Notes: a model not told the origin generated them from the sequence alone. A DNA stretch of 64,000 bases from Rhodoferax_B sp049316285 (GCF_049316285.1 NZ_JBMOXA010000018.1:1-64000), one strand, 5' to 3'; shown: positions 1 to 9,051, counted from the first letter of the stretch. Made by a program: numbers and translations.

Positions 1-535
1 AGATGGCGGCGATCATCGGGTTCTTCAGCAGCCCGCGCAGGTTGCGCAGCAAGGTGGAATGCCAGCGCTGGGCTGCGCCGCCCGCACCGCTGTCGGCCAT
101 CACCAATGCCAGCGGCAGCGCGATCAGGTTCTCCACAATCATGGCCAGCGCCAGGCCCACACCGGCCGCTGCGGGGCCAATGGTTTGCGCCAGTATGGGG
201 TAGCCGATGAAGGCGCTGTTGGAAGCCGATACCCCCAACCCATGCAGCGCGGCCATGGGCATGCCGTGGCCGCGCACGCGGCGCGCGTAAAACATCATGC
301 CGAGCGACAAGGCGACCGCCGCCCCGGCGTAAGCAATGAGAAAAGACGCGTTGAGGATTTCGCCAAACGAACGCTGCGACAGCGCATGGAAGATCAGCGC
401 CGGCACACAGAACTGGATTACGAAGCGGCCCAGCACCCGCGTGTCGTCTTTGCTGAACAGCCCCAGGCGCACGGCCAGAAAACCGGCGGCAATGATCAGG
501 TAGATCGGGGCGGTGATGTTCAGGATGTGCAGCAT
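1..535 (-). CDS. AEC (auxin efflux carrier) family transporter, N-terminal part
   Basis: The reverse-strand frame opens with ATG at 535 and runs off the left edge, giving the first 178 residues of a family usually about 310 long. It begins MLHILNITAPIYL, has repeated hydrophobic spans separated by short basic loops, and carries the segment NSAFIGYP at residues 106-113, which is typical of Mem_trans permeases. These are inner-membrane secondary transporters for small organic acids. No strong ribosome site is visible upstream, so the start is the least certain part. The gene lies just downstream of the quinate/shikimate-like genes on the same strand, so a role in uptake or efflux of a related acid is possible; this is inference. 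Confidence 0.78.
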   Translation of the reverse strand, partial: MLHILNITAPIYLIIAAGFLAVRLGLFSKDDTRVLGRFVIQFCVPALIFHALSQRSFGEILNASFLIAYAGAAVALSLGMMFYARRVRGHGMPMAALHGLGVSASNSAFIGYPILAQTIGPAAAGVGLALAMIVENLIALPLALVMADSGAGGAAQRWHSTLLRNLRGLLKNPMIAAI

Positions 536-607
536 GCGCAGAGTGTGAGGCCGGTGCCCATTTGGCGCGTGAGGGGCGCGCCAACCCTGACCGGGCCGAA
601 CGGTTAC

Positions 608-1441
608 TTAGTAACTCAGCTTGGCCAAGGAACGCAGTGTTTCGGGCGTGGTCGTCGGCAGGCCGAAGAATTCGAGGTAGGCCGGGATCTGCTCGAACAA
701 CATGTCGGTGCCCACCTGTGTTTGGCAGCCACGCGCCTGGGCAGCGGCGAGGAAGGCGGTGGTTTCGCTCTTCATCACCACTTCGCCGACAAAAGTGCTG
801 GAGGCGATGCGCGACACGTCGACCGGCAGCGGGTCGCCTTCGTTCATGCCCATGGGTGTGGCGTTGACCACCAGGTCGAAGCCAGCAGGGTCGTTGGAGC
901 CGGTGAGCACTTCAAGATTCGGGTAATGCTTCTTCAGCCGGCCGCCCAGCGCCGTGGCCGAGGCTTCATGCGAGTCGAACAGTGCAATGCCGCCCAGGCC
1001 CGCTGCCGCCAGCGATGCGGCAATCGCCGAACCCACACCGCCACTGCCCACCACCAGCGCGCGTTTGCCCTTGAGATTGAGCCCCTTGCGCTGCACACCA
1101 CGCACAAAACCTTCACCGTCGAACATATCGCCTTGCAGCTCGCCGTCGGCGCTCACACGCACGGCATTGCACGAGCCGGCAATCTGCACCGTGGGCGAGG
1201 CCTCATCCAGCAGGGCCACGGTGCTGACCTTGTGTGGCATGGTGATCAAGGCGCCGCCTATGTTCGACAGCTTGAACACCGCACGCAAAAACGTCGGGAA
1301 GTCTTCCGGCTTGCTGCCCATGGGCACGACCACGGCGTCGATGCCGGCGTGTTCAAAGTACGGGTTGTAGATCATCGGCGCCTTGAAGGCGAAAGTGGGA
1401 AAACCGATGTGGGCGATGACGGTGGTAGTGCCGCGAATCAT
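608..1441 (-). CDS. Shikimate dehydrogenase-like protein (AroE family), divergent active site
   Basis: 277 residues. ATG at 1441 is chosen because GAGGA lies just upstream; a longer frame to 1732 is not needed. The fold is AroE: N-terminal substrate domain, then the NAD(P) glycine-rich motif GSGGVGS at 132-138. The catalytic Lys (K71 in TMPHK) and Asp (D108 in FDGEG) are kept, as is an Asn at 92. The usual SxS substrate pair is replaced (FAFKAP at 17-22), the NxT before the Lys reads LIT, and NTDG reads MFDG. This suggests a dehydrogenase for a quinate- or shikimate-like substrate rather than the biosynthetic enzyme. It is the second-last gene on this strand of the catabolic cluster. Confidence 0.8.
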   Translation of the reverse strand: MIRGTTTVIAHIGFPTFAFKAPMIYNPYFEHAGIDAVVVPMGSKPEDFPTFLRAVFKLSNIGGALITMPHKVSTVALLDEASPTVQIAGSCNAVRVSADGELQGDMFDGEGFVRGVQRKGLNLKGKRALVVGSGGVGSAIAASLAAAGLGGIALFDSHEASATALGGRLKKHYPNLEVLTGSNDPAGFDLVVNATPMGMNEGDPLPVDVSRIASSTFVGEVVMKSETTAFLAAAQARGCQTQVGTDMLFEQIPAYLEFFGLPTTTPETLRSLAKLSY

Positions 1442-1494
1442 GGTGTGGGGTCCTCTGTCTAAATCTGAATGGAATACTGCGATCGGTTTTAAGC

Positions 1495-1580
1495 CAAGCT
1501 GCCGCGGGACTGGCTTTGCCAGACCGCTGGCAGCGCCCCCTGCAAGGGGGTTGGCGAAGCGACTTGCGCCATCGGCGTCA
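1495..1580. repeat. Intergenic hairpin-rich element, probable dispersed repeat
   Basis: The 178-base gap between the AroE-like and dehydratase genes holds a run of small palindromes: TGGC-ttt-GCCA, GCCAG-accg-CTGGC and CCCCCT-gca-AGGGGG. I recall similar blocks between genes in other Comamonadaceae chromosomes, but that memory is not checked. It could act as a weak terminator or mRNA-stabilising hairpin inside the operon. Confidence 0.45.
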
Positions 1581-1619
1581 AACACCAATGTCGGGGCAGT
1601 GCGCGAAGACTGGGGGTGC

Positions 1620-3539
1620 TCACAAATCCCGCCACTGGGCCAGAGCGGCCAAATGAAATGGCGCGTTGACCACGCCGTAGTCCTGGTAGTTGCCGCGGCG
1701 CTCGACAAGGCCGAAGAAAAAACGGTCTTCAAATGGCGTGGTGTAGAGCTGCAGCAGCTCGCCGTCGGCCGTGCGGTCGTAGAAGATATTGCACTCCCGC
1801 AGCGTGGCCAGCAACGCGGGCGCTATGTCGTATTTGGCGGCCAGGTCGTCGTAGTAGTTGCCGGGCACCGGCAGCAGGCTGGCCCCCAGGCGTTGCAGCT
1901 TGCGCGCGGTGGCCACCAGGTCGGGCACGGCCACAGCGATTTGCTGCACACCGGCACCGCCAAAGCGTGACACGGTGCGCGCCGTCGAGGTGCTGGCGCG
2001 CTCAGAAACATTCAAGGCATAACGCACTTCGCGCTGGCTGGATTCCATCACGCGGCTCTTGATGATGCCGTAGGGGTCGTGCATCACCACCGGGCTGGAG
2101 GCCGGCTTCAGGCCCAGCACGGCGCGGTAGAACAGTGTCCACGGCTCCACCTGGCCGGTGGGCAATACCTGCACCAGGTGGTCGATGCGGGCCTTGTCGC
2201 CAAAGGCGGTGCCGGCGCTGGCCCCCGCGTCCACAGGGGTGTCGAGGATGAAGTCGGCCTCGAAGCCGTGTTCGCCGCCACTGTGCACATCGAAGAAATA
2301 CAGCAGGCTGCCGTCAGGCGCGCGCACGGCGGGAATAGTCAGCTCGTTTTGCCCCACGCGGCCAGCCATGCGGGTGCAGCCCAAAGCTTCGGCACGGCCG
2401 AGTGCGGCCAGTGCATCCGTCGTCGCCAAGGCCGTGGCGCAGGCCGAGACACCATGCGCCTCGAAGTAGGCGCGTGCAAAGGAGTCTTCTTCGAGGTTCA
2501 GGATCACGCGCACCTCGCCTTGGCCATAGAGGTCTACCGCTTTGGAGCGGTGGCGGCCAATGCGTTGGAAACCAATCGTCTTCAAGAAGCTGGCCAGGCG
2601 TGCGGCGCTGCCCGCATCCACCGCAAACTCGACAAACGACCAGCCTTGCAGCTTGGGCGGTGCCGGCGGATCGAACAGCGGCACGCGGCGGCTTTCGCCA
2701 TGGGGAATACCGGTCTTGAGCGAGGGCACGCTGCGCATCTGCTCTTCCAGCCACAACAGCGAACGCATGGCGTCGGCGGCCGTGGGACGGGCCGGTGCGG
2801 CGCGGAACTCGTCGTTGAAAATCTCCAGCGACAGCGGGCCGGTGTAGCCCGCATCGAGCACGGCGGCGGTGAACTTGGCCATCTCGAACTCGCCCTGACC
2901 GGGGAAGCAACGGTAGTGGCGGCTGTGACTCAGCACGTCGATGTCAACCCATGGCGCATCGGCCAGTTGCAGGAAGAAGATCTTCTCGCCCGGCAGGTCG
3001 GCAATCGGCAAAGGGTCGTCACGCAACGCCAGCGTGTGAAAGCTGTCGAGCACCAGGCCCAGGTGTGGATGGTTGACTTTTTCCACGACTTGCCAGGCCT
3101 GGCGGTAGCGGCTGATTTTCGGCGCCCAAGCCAAGGCTTCGTAGCCCACACGCAGGCCGCGTGCCGCCGCGCGTTCGGCCAGCTGGTGCATCTGGTCGGC
3201 CAGCAGCTCGATGTCGCCCGAGGCCGAGGGCTGGGCGTTGGTACACACCAGAATCAGCGGCGCGCCCAACTCCTGCATCACGTCGAACTTGCGCTCGGCA
3301 CGCTCCAGGTTGCGCGCCAGTTGCTCCGGGCTCACACCATCAAAATCACGGAACGGCTGGAACAGGTCTATCGTCAGGCCCAGGTCTTCGGCGATACGGC
3401 GCACCTCGCGCGGCGAACCGGGGAACTGCAGCAAGTCGTTCTCAAAGATCTCCACGCCATCAAAGCGCGCCGCTGCCGCGGCCTGCAGCTTTTCGCGCAA
3501 CATGCCAGACAACGAAACAGTGGCGATACAACGGCGCAT
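1620..3539 (-). CDS. quiC: 3-dehydroshikimate dehydratase, TIM barrel fused to VOC domains
   Basis: 639 residues, starting MRRCIATVSLSG at 3539; an ORF extension to 3698 has no support. Residues 1 to about 290 are an AP-endonuclease-type sugar isomerase barrel (GVEIFENDLLQFPG near the start, then a metal-ligand pattern ending in SLEIFNDEF). Residues from about 300 to the end resemble 4-hydroxyphenylpyruvate dioxygenase and consist of glyoxalase/VOC modules. This two-part architecture is that of bacterial QuiC, which converts 3-dehydroshikimate to protocatechuate. The neighbours (3-dehydroquinate dehydratase and two AroE homologues) fit that step directly. The call is family-based; related barrel-VOC fusions are often annotated only as hydroxyphenylpyruvate dioxygenase-like. 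Confidence 0.82.
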   Translation of the reverse strand: MRRCIATVSLSGMLREKLQAAAAARFDGVEIFENDLLQFPGSPREVRRIAEDLGLTIDLFQPFRDFDGVSPEQLARNLERAERKFDVMQELGAPLILVCTNAQPSASGDIELLADQMHQLAERAAARGLRVGYEALAWAPKISRYRQAWQVVEKVNHPHLGLVLDSFHTLALRDDPLPIADLPGEKIFFLQLADAPWVDIDVLSHSRHYRCFPGQGEFEMAKFTAAVLDAGYTGPLSLEIFNDEFRAAPARPTAADAMRSLLWLEEQMRSVPSLKTGIPHGESRRVPLFDPPAPPKLQGWSFVEFAVDAGSAARLASFLKTIGFQRIGRHRSKAVDLYGQGEVRVILNLEEDSFARAYFEAHGVSACATALATTDALAALGRAEALGCTRMAGRVGQNELTIPAVRAPDGSLLYFFDVHSGGEHGFEADFILDTPVDAGASAGTAFGDKARIDHLVQVLPTGQVEPWTLFYRAVLGLKPASSPVVMHDPYGIIKSRVMESSQREVRYALNVSERASTSTARTVSRFGGAGVQQIAVAVPDLVATARKLQRLGASLLPVPGNYYDDLAAKYDIAPALLATLRECNIFYDRTADGELLQLYTTPFEDRFFFGLVERRGNYQDYGVVNAPFHLAALAQWRDL

Positions 3540-3564
3540 CCAAAAACTCCGGTCAGGTGGTGAA

Positions 3565-4011
3565 TCAGGCCTTGGCGGCATGAACAGCCGATACGGCGGC
3601 GCGCAGGCCCAGCAGGTAGCTGTCCACACCAAAACCAGCGATCTGGCCCTTGGCGATTTCGGCCAGCACCGACAGGTGGCGGAACTGTTCACGCGCATGG
3701 ATGTTGGACATATGCACTTCTATGATGGGCGCGCTCAGAATCGCCAATGCATCGCGTATGCCATAGCTGTAGTGTGTCCACGCGCCGGCGTTGATGATGA
3801 TGGCGTCTATGCCTTCGATGTGCGCCTTGTGGATGCGCTCCACCATCTCACCTTCGTGGTTGGTCTGGAAAGCCTCGACTTCCGCGCCCAGCTCTTCACC
3901 CAGGGCGATCACGCTGCTGTTGATTTGCGCCAGTGTGGCGGTACCGTATTGCTTGGGGTCACGTTTGCCGAACATGTTCAGGTTGATGCCGTGCAGGACG
4001 AGGATTTTCAT
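3565..4011 (-). CDS. aroQ: Type II 3-dehydroquinate dehydratase
   Basis: 148 residues, the normal length for the type II enzyme. The start at 4011 (MKILVLHGINLN) is preceded by AAAGAGAACTGCAT; a longer frame to 4098 is rejected. Family motifs are all visible: NLNMFGKRDPKQYG with the catalytic Arg17 and Tyr22, FQTNHEGEMVERI, IINAGAWTHYSYG and EVHMSNIHARE with the catalytic His. It interconverts 3-dehydroquinate and 3-dehydroshikimate as a dodecamer in the cytoplasm. Sitting 25 bases upstream of the dehydroshikimate dehydratase, it is more likely the catabolic copy (QuiB role) than the biosynthetic one. Confidence 0.93.
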   Translation of the reverse strand: MKILVLHGINLNMFGKRDPKQYGTATLAQINSSVIALGEELGAEVEAFQTNHEGEMVERIHKAHIEGIDAIIINAGAWTHYSYGIRDALAILSAPIIEVHMSNIHAREQFRHLSVLAEIAKGQIAGFGVDSYLLGLRAAVSAVHAAKA

Positions 4012-4057
4012 ATGCAGTTCTCTTTGAAAGGAGGGTGTAGAAACGATTGGGTGCGGC

Positions 4058-5101
4058 CTAGATCTCAACGATCCGGCCGCTCTTGGCGGCGTTGGCAATG
4101 GCCTCGGTCACGCGCAGATTTTGCAGGCCGTCGCGGGCGCTGACCAGGGGCGCCACTTCGCCGCGAATCACCGCGCCGAAATGTGTCATCTGGTGCTGGA
4201 TGGGGTCGTCGCGCACCAAACCGACCACACCCGATTCAAAGGGTTTCCACCACGAGCGGTCTTGCGGGCGCGGGTAGGTCTTGAGCCGCATGGTGGGCAC
4301 CGACAAGCTGCCGTTGGTGCCCGAGATGACGTAGCAGTCTTCGTCGTCTGCCGTGGCGTAAGCCTTGTTCTCTTGTGAAGTCTGTTCCCAGCTGCGTGGG
4401 CTGGCGGCGGTGTCGGACAACATGAAGGTGCCCAACGCGCCGCTGGCAAATCGCAGGTTGATGGCCACCGTGTCTTCGACCACATGGCCACGCACCGCGT
4501 TCGAGGCAAAGGCTTGCACGGCCACGATGTCGCCGCACAACATGCGCAGGTTGTGCACCTCGTGGATCATGTTGATGAGGATGGGGCCGCCGCCGATTTC
4601 ACGCCGCCAGGGCGCATCGTCAAAATACTCACTCGGCTTGAAAAACGTGGCGCTGCCCACCACCGCCACCACCCGGCCGAGCTGGCCCGACGCCACCACT
4701 TCGCGTGCCTTGGCCATGATGGGGCTGTGCGCGCGGTGGTGGCCGATCAACATCCTGGCGCCGCTGCGCTCCACCGCATCGGCCAAAGCCTGGGCTTCGG
4801 CCACGGTGGGCGCGATGGGCTTCTCCAGCAACATCGGCAAACCGGCCGCGATACAGGCCATGGCGTGGGGCACATGCAACTGGTTTGGTGTTGCCAGGAT
4901 CACGCCGTCAGGCCTATCCGCGGCCAGCAAGGCCTCGAGCGAGGGGTACAGCGGCACACCCGCAGCCGCCGCCAGCGGCACGGCAGCGGGCGAGGGATCG
5001 ATGACGGCGCACAAGCTGCAGCTCGCGCTGGCGCGGGCGGCCTGCATGTGCGCCTGGCCGATGTAGCCAGCGCCTGCAACAGCGATACGGAGCTTGGTCA
5101 T
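4058..5101 (-). CDS. Gfo/Idh/MocA family NAD(P)-dependent oxidoreductase
   Basis: 347 residues with an N-terminal Rossmann motif (VAGAGYIGQAHM) and the family's EKPIAPT segment, whose Lys takes part in catalysis. The C-terminal half is the usual alpha/beta substrate domain, with an INMIHEVHNLRML stretch supplying a probable catalytic His. Members oxidise a hydroxyl on sugars, inositols or cyclic acids. Given the neighbours, it could oxidise quinate or another ring hydroxyl to a keto acid; sequence alone does not fix the substrate. It lies 46 bases upstream of aroQ on the same strand. Confidence 0.85.
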   Translation of the reverse strand: MTKLRIAVAGAGYIGQAHMQAARASASCSLCAVIDPSPAAVPLAAAAGVPLYPSLEALLAADRPDGVILATPNQLHVPHAMACIAAGLPMLLEKPIAPTVAEAQALADAVERSGARMLIGHHRAHSPIMAKAREVVASGQLGRVVAVVGSATFFKPSEYFDDAPWRREIGGGPILINMIHEVHNLRMLCGDIVAVQAFASNAVRGHVVEDTVAINLRFASGALGTFMLSDTAASPRSWEQTSQENKAYATADDEDCYVISGTNGSLSVPTMRLKTYPRPQDRSWWKPFESGVVGLVRDDPIQHQMTHFGAVIRGEVAPLVSARDGLQNLRVTEAIANAAKSGRIVEI

Positions 5102-5192
5102 GTGTTTGATTTTGAAGCCTGGGGCGATGCACTCACCGGGACGCGGCCAGCGCTGCGTGTCCGTGTCGCGGTGTGTGCCTACAGCAGTCTGC

Positions 5193-6200
5193 TTACTTGC
5201 GCGCCTTGGCCAGTTCGGCCATCACTTCGTCCACCGTGGGTTGGCCCACGCTGGCGCTGAACTGGGCGATCACTGGCTTCATCTTGTCGCGCAGCTTGGC
5301 CACTTCAGCCGGCGAGAACTCGCTCACCGCCATGCCGTTTTTCTTCAGCAGTTCGAGGTTGGCGGCAACCGAGGCACGCGCTTCCTTGCGCTGCACCACG
5401 GTGGCTTCGGCGGCAGCTTCCTCAATGATCTTCTTCTCGGCGGCGCTGTAGCTGTCCCAGACCTTCTTGCTGAAGATCACCGACTGCGGGTTGTACTGGT
5501 GGTTGGTCAGCGCGATGTTCTTCTGCACTTCCCAGAACTTGTTCGCCGCGATCACCGAGACCGGGTTTTCCTGACCGTCAATGGCCTTTTGCTCCAGGCC
5601 ACCGTACACCTCGGGGAAAGGCATGGGTGTGGGGTTGGCGCCCAAGGCCTTCACCCAGGCGACGTTGATCGGGTTGGGGATGACGCGCAGCTTCAGGCCG
5701 TCGATGTCTTCCACCTTCAGCAGCGGGCGCTTGCTGTTGGTGATTTGACGGAAGCCGAGTTCAAAGTAGGTGATGCCGACCAGGCCTTTTTCTTCCAGCT
5801 TGGCGTGCATTTTTTTGCCAACGGGGCCATCCACCAGCGCATCGGCTTCTTTCTCGTTGCCGAACAGGAATGGGAAGTCGAAGATCGCCAGTTCCTTGGC
5901 TTCGGTGGCCAGGATGCCGGTGTTCATCACAGCGGCTTCCACCGTGCCGCCCTTCATGGACGAGACCACGGCCTGGTCGCTGCCCAGCGTGCTGTTGTAG
6001 AACAGGTTGACCTTCATCTTGCCACCCGACTTGGCGGCCACCACTTCGGCGAACTTGCGCATGCCGGGACCTGCGGGATGGTTCTCGGGGCCGTTCAAAT
6101 TCATCTTGATGGTGCGGTCCTTGATGTCTTGCGCGGTGGCAAAACCAAAGGACGTCAGCGCGATGGCGGCAACGATGGACTTGATCATCAGACGTTTCAT
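5193..6200 (-). CDS. dctP: TRAP transporter solute-binding protein (DctP family)
   Basis: 335 residues. The start at 6200 has GAGGAG seven bases upstream. Residues 1-23 are a Sec signal peptide (basic MKRLMIK, hydrophobic core, FATA-QD cleavage). The mature part has the DctP pattern, including FPFLFGNEKEA and GLKLRVIPNP, whose Arg normally salt-bridges the substrate carboxylate. It would capture an organic acid in the periplasm and deliver it to the DctQM permease encoded next. Cluster context points to quinate, shikimate or a dehydro-derivative as ligand. Confidence 0.92.
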   Translation of the reverse strand: MKRLMIKSIVAAIALTSFGFATAQDIKDRTIKMNLNGPENHPAGPGMRKFAEVVAAKSGGKMKVNLFYNSTLGSDQAVVSSMKGGTVEAAVMNTGILATEAKELAIFDFPFLFGNEKEADALVDGPVGKKMHAKLEEKGLVGITYFELGFRQITNSKRPLLKVEDIDGLKLRVIPNPINVAWVKALGANPTPMPFPEVYGGLEQKAIDGQENPVSVIAANKFWEVQKNIALTNHQYNPQSVIFSKKVWDSYSAAEKKIIEEAAAEATVVQRKEARASVAANLELLKKNGMAVSEFSPAEVAKLRDKMKPVIAQFSASVGQPTVDEVMAELAKARK

Positions 6201-6298
6201 GAATGTCTCCTCAGAATAAAAAAGAATTGAAAGGCACGCTTTTCTGAATACGAGGCGTGGCGCACCAGTCACCCTCGCATTGGTTTTTTGTTTTAGCT

Positions 6299-7579
6299 TT
6301 AACCGTAGAGCAACTTCGCCGGCACCATCACCAGGGACGGGAACAGCACCATCAGGAACATCACGACGAACTGCACGATCATGAAAGGCATCACGCCGCG
6401 CGTGACGTCGTCCATCTTCATGCGGCCCACACCCGCCACCACGTTAAGCACCGTGCCCACGGGCGGGGTCACCAGGCCAATCGAGTTGTTGATGATGAAC
6501 AGCACGCCGAAGTAGACCGGGTCAATGCCTGCGGCCTTGACCAGTGGCATCAGCACCGGCGTCAGGATCAGGATGGTCGGCGTCATGTCCATGGCCGTGC
6601 CCACCACCATCACCAGCACCATGATGGCGGCCATCAGCAGCACCGGGCTGTCGAGCAGCGGCTTCAGCAGTTGCACCACCTGGTCGGGCAGTTGCGCCAC
6701 GGTGATGAGCCAGGCCGAGACCATGGCGGCGGCCACCAGGAACATCACCACGGCGGTGGTTTTGGCGGCGGCGTGGAACACTTCGTAGAGCTGCTTCCAG
6801 CTCAGCTCGCGGTAGATCACCGAGGCCACAAACAGCGCAAACACGGCGGCCACCACAGCGGCTTCGGTTGGTGTGAACACACCCATGCGCAGGCCGACCA
6901 GGATGATCAGTGGCAGCGCCAGCGCCCAGCCGGCTTTGCGGAACGCCTGCCACACTTCAGCCTTTGTTTTGCGTGGTGGCGGCTCCAGCTTTTCGCGGCG
7001 TGTGGTCCACCACCAGGTGGCCCACAGGCCACCGGCGAGCAAGATGCCGGGGAAGATGCCGGCCAGGAACAGCTTGGTGATCGACACGTTGGCCGACACA
7101 CCAAAAATCACAAAGCCAATCGACGGCGGAATGATGGGACCGATGACGCCGCACGCTGCGATCAGGCCACCGCTGCGCGCCTTGTCGTGACCGGCCTTGA
7201 CCATCATGGGCAGCAGCAGCGCAGTCAACGCCGCCGCATCGGCCACGGCCGAGCCCGACAGTGCCGACAAAATACACGCCGCCACGATGGTCACATAACC
7301 CAGGCCGCCACGGATATGGCCAACCAGCGCCAGCGCGAAGTCGACAATCCGGCGCGACAGGCCGCCGGTGTTCATCACCTCGCCGGCCAGCATGAAAAAC
7401 GGCACGGCCAGCAGCGGAAAGCTGTTGGCGCCTTCCAGGATGTTCTGCGCCAGGATCTGGCCATCGAACATGTTCATGTGCCACATCAGCGCGGCACCAC
7501 ACAGCAGCAGGGAGAACGCGATGGGCACGCCCAACGCCATGGCGGCCAGCAAGGAGCCCAGGAATACAAAGATGGTCAT
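6299..7579 (-). CDS. dctM: TRAP transporter large permease subunit (DctM)
   Basis: 426 residues, about a dozen hydrophobic spans, starting MTIFVFLGSLLAAMALGVP, which is typical of DctM. Segments such as PPSIGFVIFG and TPPVGTVLNV match the two inverted structural repeats that bind sodium and substrate. It is the ion-coupled channel of the TRAP system in the inner membrane. It begins 7 bases after the small subunit gene, as in most dctQM pairs, and is followed by the binding protein gene. Confidence 0.93.
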   Translation of the reverse strand: MTIFVFLGSLLAAMALGVPIAFSLLLCGAALMWHMNMFDGQILAQNILEGANSFPLLAVPFFMLAGEVMNTGGLSRRIVDFALALVGHIRGGLGYVTIVAACILSALSGSAVADAAALTALLLPMMVKAGHDKARSGGLIAACGVIGPIIPPSIGFVIFGVSANVSITKLFLAGIFPGILLAGGLWATWWWTTRREKLEPPPRKTKAEVWQAFRKAGWALALPLIILVGLRMGVFTPTEAAVVAAVFALFVASVIYRELSWKQLYEVFHAAAKTTAVVMFLVAAAMVSAWLITVAQLPDQVVQLLKPLLDSPVLLMAAIMVLVMVVGTAMDMTPTILILTPVLMPLVKAAGIDPVYFGVLFIINNSIGLVTPPVGTVLNVVAGVGRMKMDDVTRGVMPFMIVQFVVMFLMVLFPSLVMVPAKLLYG

Positions 7580-7586
7580 GAGAGTC

Positions 7587-8123
7587 TCAGCGCAAAGGTT
7601 GGGGAACGTCGATCGGTTCTTCTTCCGACTCGCGGATGGCGATCAACTGCTCCTCCGTGAGTTGGCCGGTGACGAGACGCCACAACTGGTTCAGCAAAAT
7701 CACCGCAGCCGAGATCGCACACACCATGCCGGCGCTGTAGAACACCGCCATAGAGACTTCCATGACGGCACTGGTGCTGTCGATGTTGACCTTGACTTGA
7801 TCAAGCGAGCCCTTGAACAACAGCCAGCAGATGAACAGCATCAGCAGATGGGTCAGCCCCAGGCACACCTTCTTGCCAAAAACAGGCAGGCGCGACACCA
7901 GCATGTCGGTGCCCAGATGCGAGCCCTCGTTCAGCGCCACAACCGCCCCCAGAAAAGTGATCCAGACGAAAAGCCAGCGCGACAGCTCTTCGGACACGGT
8001 AATGCCCGAGTTGAAGCCGTAACGTAGCACCACGTTGCCGAACACCAGCACCACCATGATGGCCAGGAAGGCCACCATGATGATGCCGAGCAAGCGGCAA
8101 TATCCATCGAGTACTTTTTGCAT
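7587..8123 (-). CDS. dctQ: TRAP transporter small permease subunit (DctQ)
   Basis: 178 residues with four membrane spans; the start at 8123 is fixed by a strong AAGGAGGTCC site a few bases upstream. A longer frame to 8192 is not used. The stretch SEELSRWLFVWITFLGA is the DctQ family signature. It partners DctM. It is the first gene of the dctQ-dctM-dctP set, and the 106-base gap before it, after aroE, may hold a local promoter. Confidence 0.92.
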   Translation of the reverse strand: MQKVLDGYCRLLGIIMVAFLAIMVVLVFGNVVLRYGFNSGITVSEELSRWLFVWITFLGAVVALNEGSHLGTDMLVSRLPVFGKKVCLGLTHLLMLFICWLLFKGSLDQVKVNIDSTSAVMEVSMAVFYSAGMVCAISAAVILLNQLWRLVTGQLTEEQLIAIRESEEEPIDVPQPLR

Positions 8124-8229
8124 TTTTAAGGACCTCCTTATGTTGTTGTTTGCGTCTGGTGGTCGGCTGGGCTGACGTGCACTCAATACCAAATGACCGA
8201 ATGAAAAAAAGCGGGTGGAAAGATGCGAG

Positions 8230-9051
8230 CTAGACCAAGGGCACCGTCAGCTTCTCAATCACCCCACGGGTGTCCGGGCGCACCCCGCGCCACCACTCAA
8301 AAGCTTCGGCAGCCTGCTCGGCCAGCATGCCCACACCATCCGCGAGTTGCTGCACACCGGCGTTTTGCGCCAGGCGCAGAAATGGTGTCAAGCCCTTGCC
8401 GTAAGCCAGCTCATAGGCCAATACCGCTTGGCTGAAGGCGCTGGCAGGCACCGGCGGCAACTCGGCATACAGGCTGGCAGAGGTGGCATTGAAAACCACG
8501 TCAAACGACTGCCCTTCGAGCTCGGCATAACCGCCCGCCTGCACCGCGCCGTGTGGCGCCACCGCCGCGGCCAGGGCATGGGCCTTGTCCAGCGTGCGGT
8601 TGGCGATGCACAGCAGCGCAGGCTTCTCAGCCAGGAAGGGCAACAGCGCACCCCGTGTGGCGCCGCCCGCGCCCAGAATCAATACCCGTTTGCCGGCGAG
8701 TGCGCAGCCCAGGTTGTGCACCACGTCGCGCACCAGGCCCACGCCATCAAAGTTCTCCGCCATGATGCGCGCGCCCTCGAACTTCATGGCGTTGACCGCA
8801 CCGGCCAGTTGTGCACGCTCGGAGCGTTCGGTGGCATAGGCAAAGGCGTCGAGCTTGAAGGGTGCGGTAATGTTCATGCCGCGGCCACCGGCGGCACGGA
8901 ACACGTCCACCGCGCCGGCAAAACCACCTAGCGGTCCTTCGATCTTGCTGTATGCGATGTCTTGCCCTGTGGCCTCGGCGAACATGCCGTGGATCAACGG
9001 CGACTTACTCTGCTGAATGGGGTTGCCGATGACGGCATAACGGTCGGTCAT
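8230..9051 (-). CDS. aroE: Shikimate dehydrogenase (AroE family), second copy in cluster
   Basis: 273 residues. The SxS pair (S15, S17 in QSKSP), NIT-APFK with N60, T62 and K66, N87 and D102 are all in place, and the NADP motif GAGGATRG starts at 127. Near the C-terminus MLAEQ supplies the conserved Gln. One deviation is NFDG instead of NTDG at 100-103. The enzyme reversibly oxidises shikimate to 3-dehydroshikimate. With the dehydratases nearby, this copy probably runs in the catabolic direction. It ends upstream of the TRAP genes and starts 12 bases after the CoA-transferase gene's stop, so the two may be co-transcribed. Confidence 0.88.
   Translation of the reverse strand: MTDRYAVIGNPIQQSKSPLIHGMFAEATGQDIAYSKIEGPLGGFAGAVDVFRAAGGRGMNITAPFKLDAFAYATERSERAQLAGAVNAMKFEGARIMAENFDGVGLVRDVVHNLGCALAGKRVLILGAGGATRGALLPFLAEKPALLCIANRTLDKAHALAAAVAPHGAVQAGGYAELEGQSFDVVFNATSASLYAELPPVPASAFSQAVLAYELAYGKGLTPFLRLAQNAGVQQLADGVGMLAEQAAEAFEWWRGVRPDTRGVIEKLTVPLV

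Noticed and set aside
59..1462. 467-residue plus-strand open frame
   Set aside because: It is the antisense of the AEC transporter and AroE-like genes and is rich in His and Gln, a high-GC artefact.
2079..3563. 494-residue plus-strand open frame
   Set aside because: Antisense of the dehydroshikimate dehydratase gene, with no recognisable domain.
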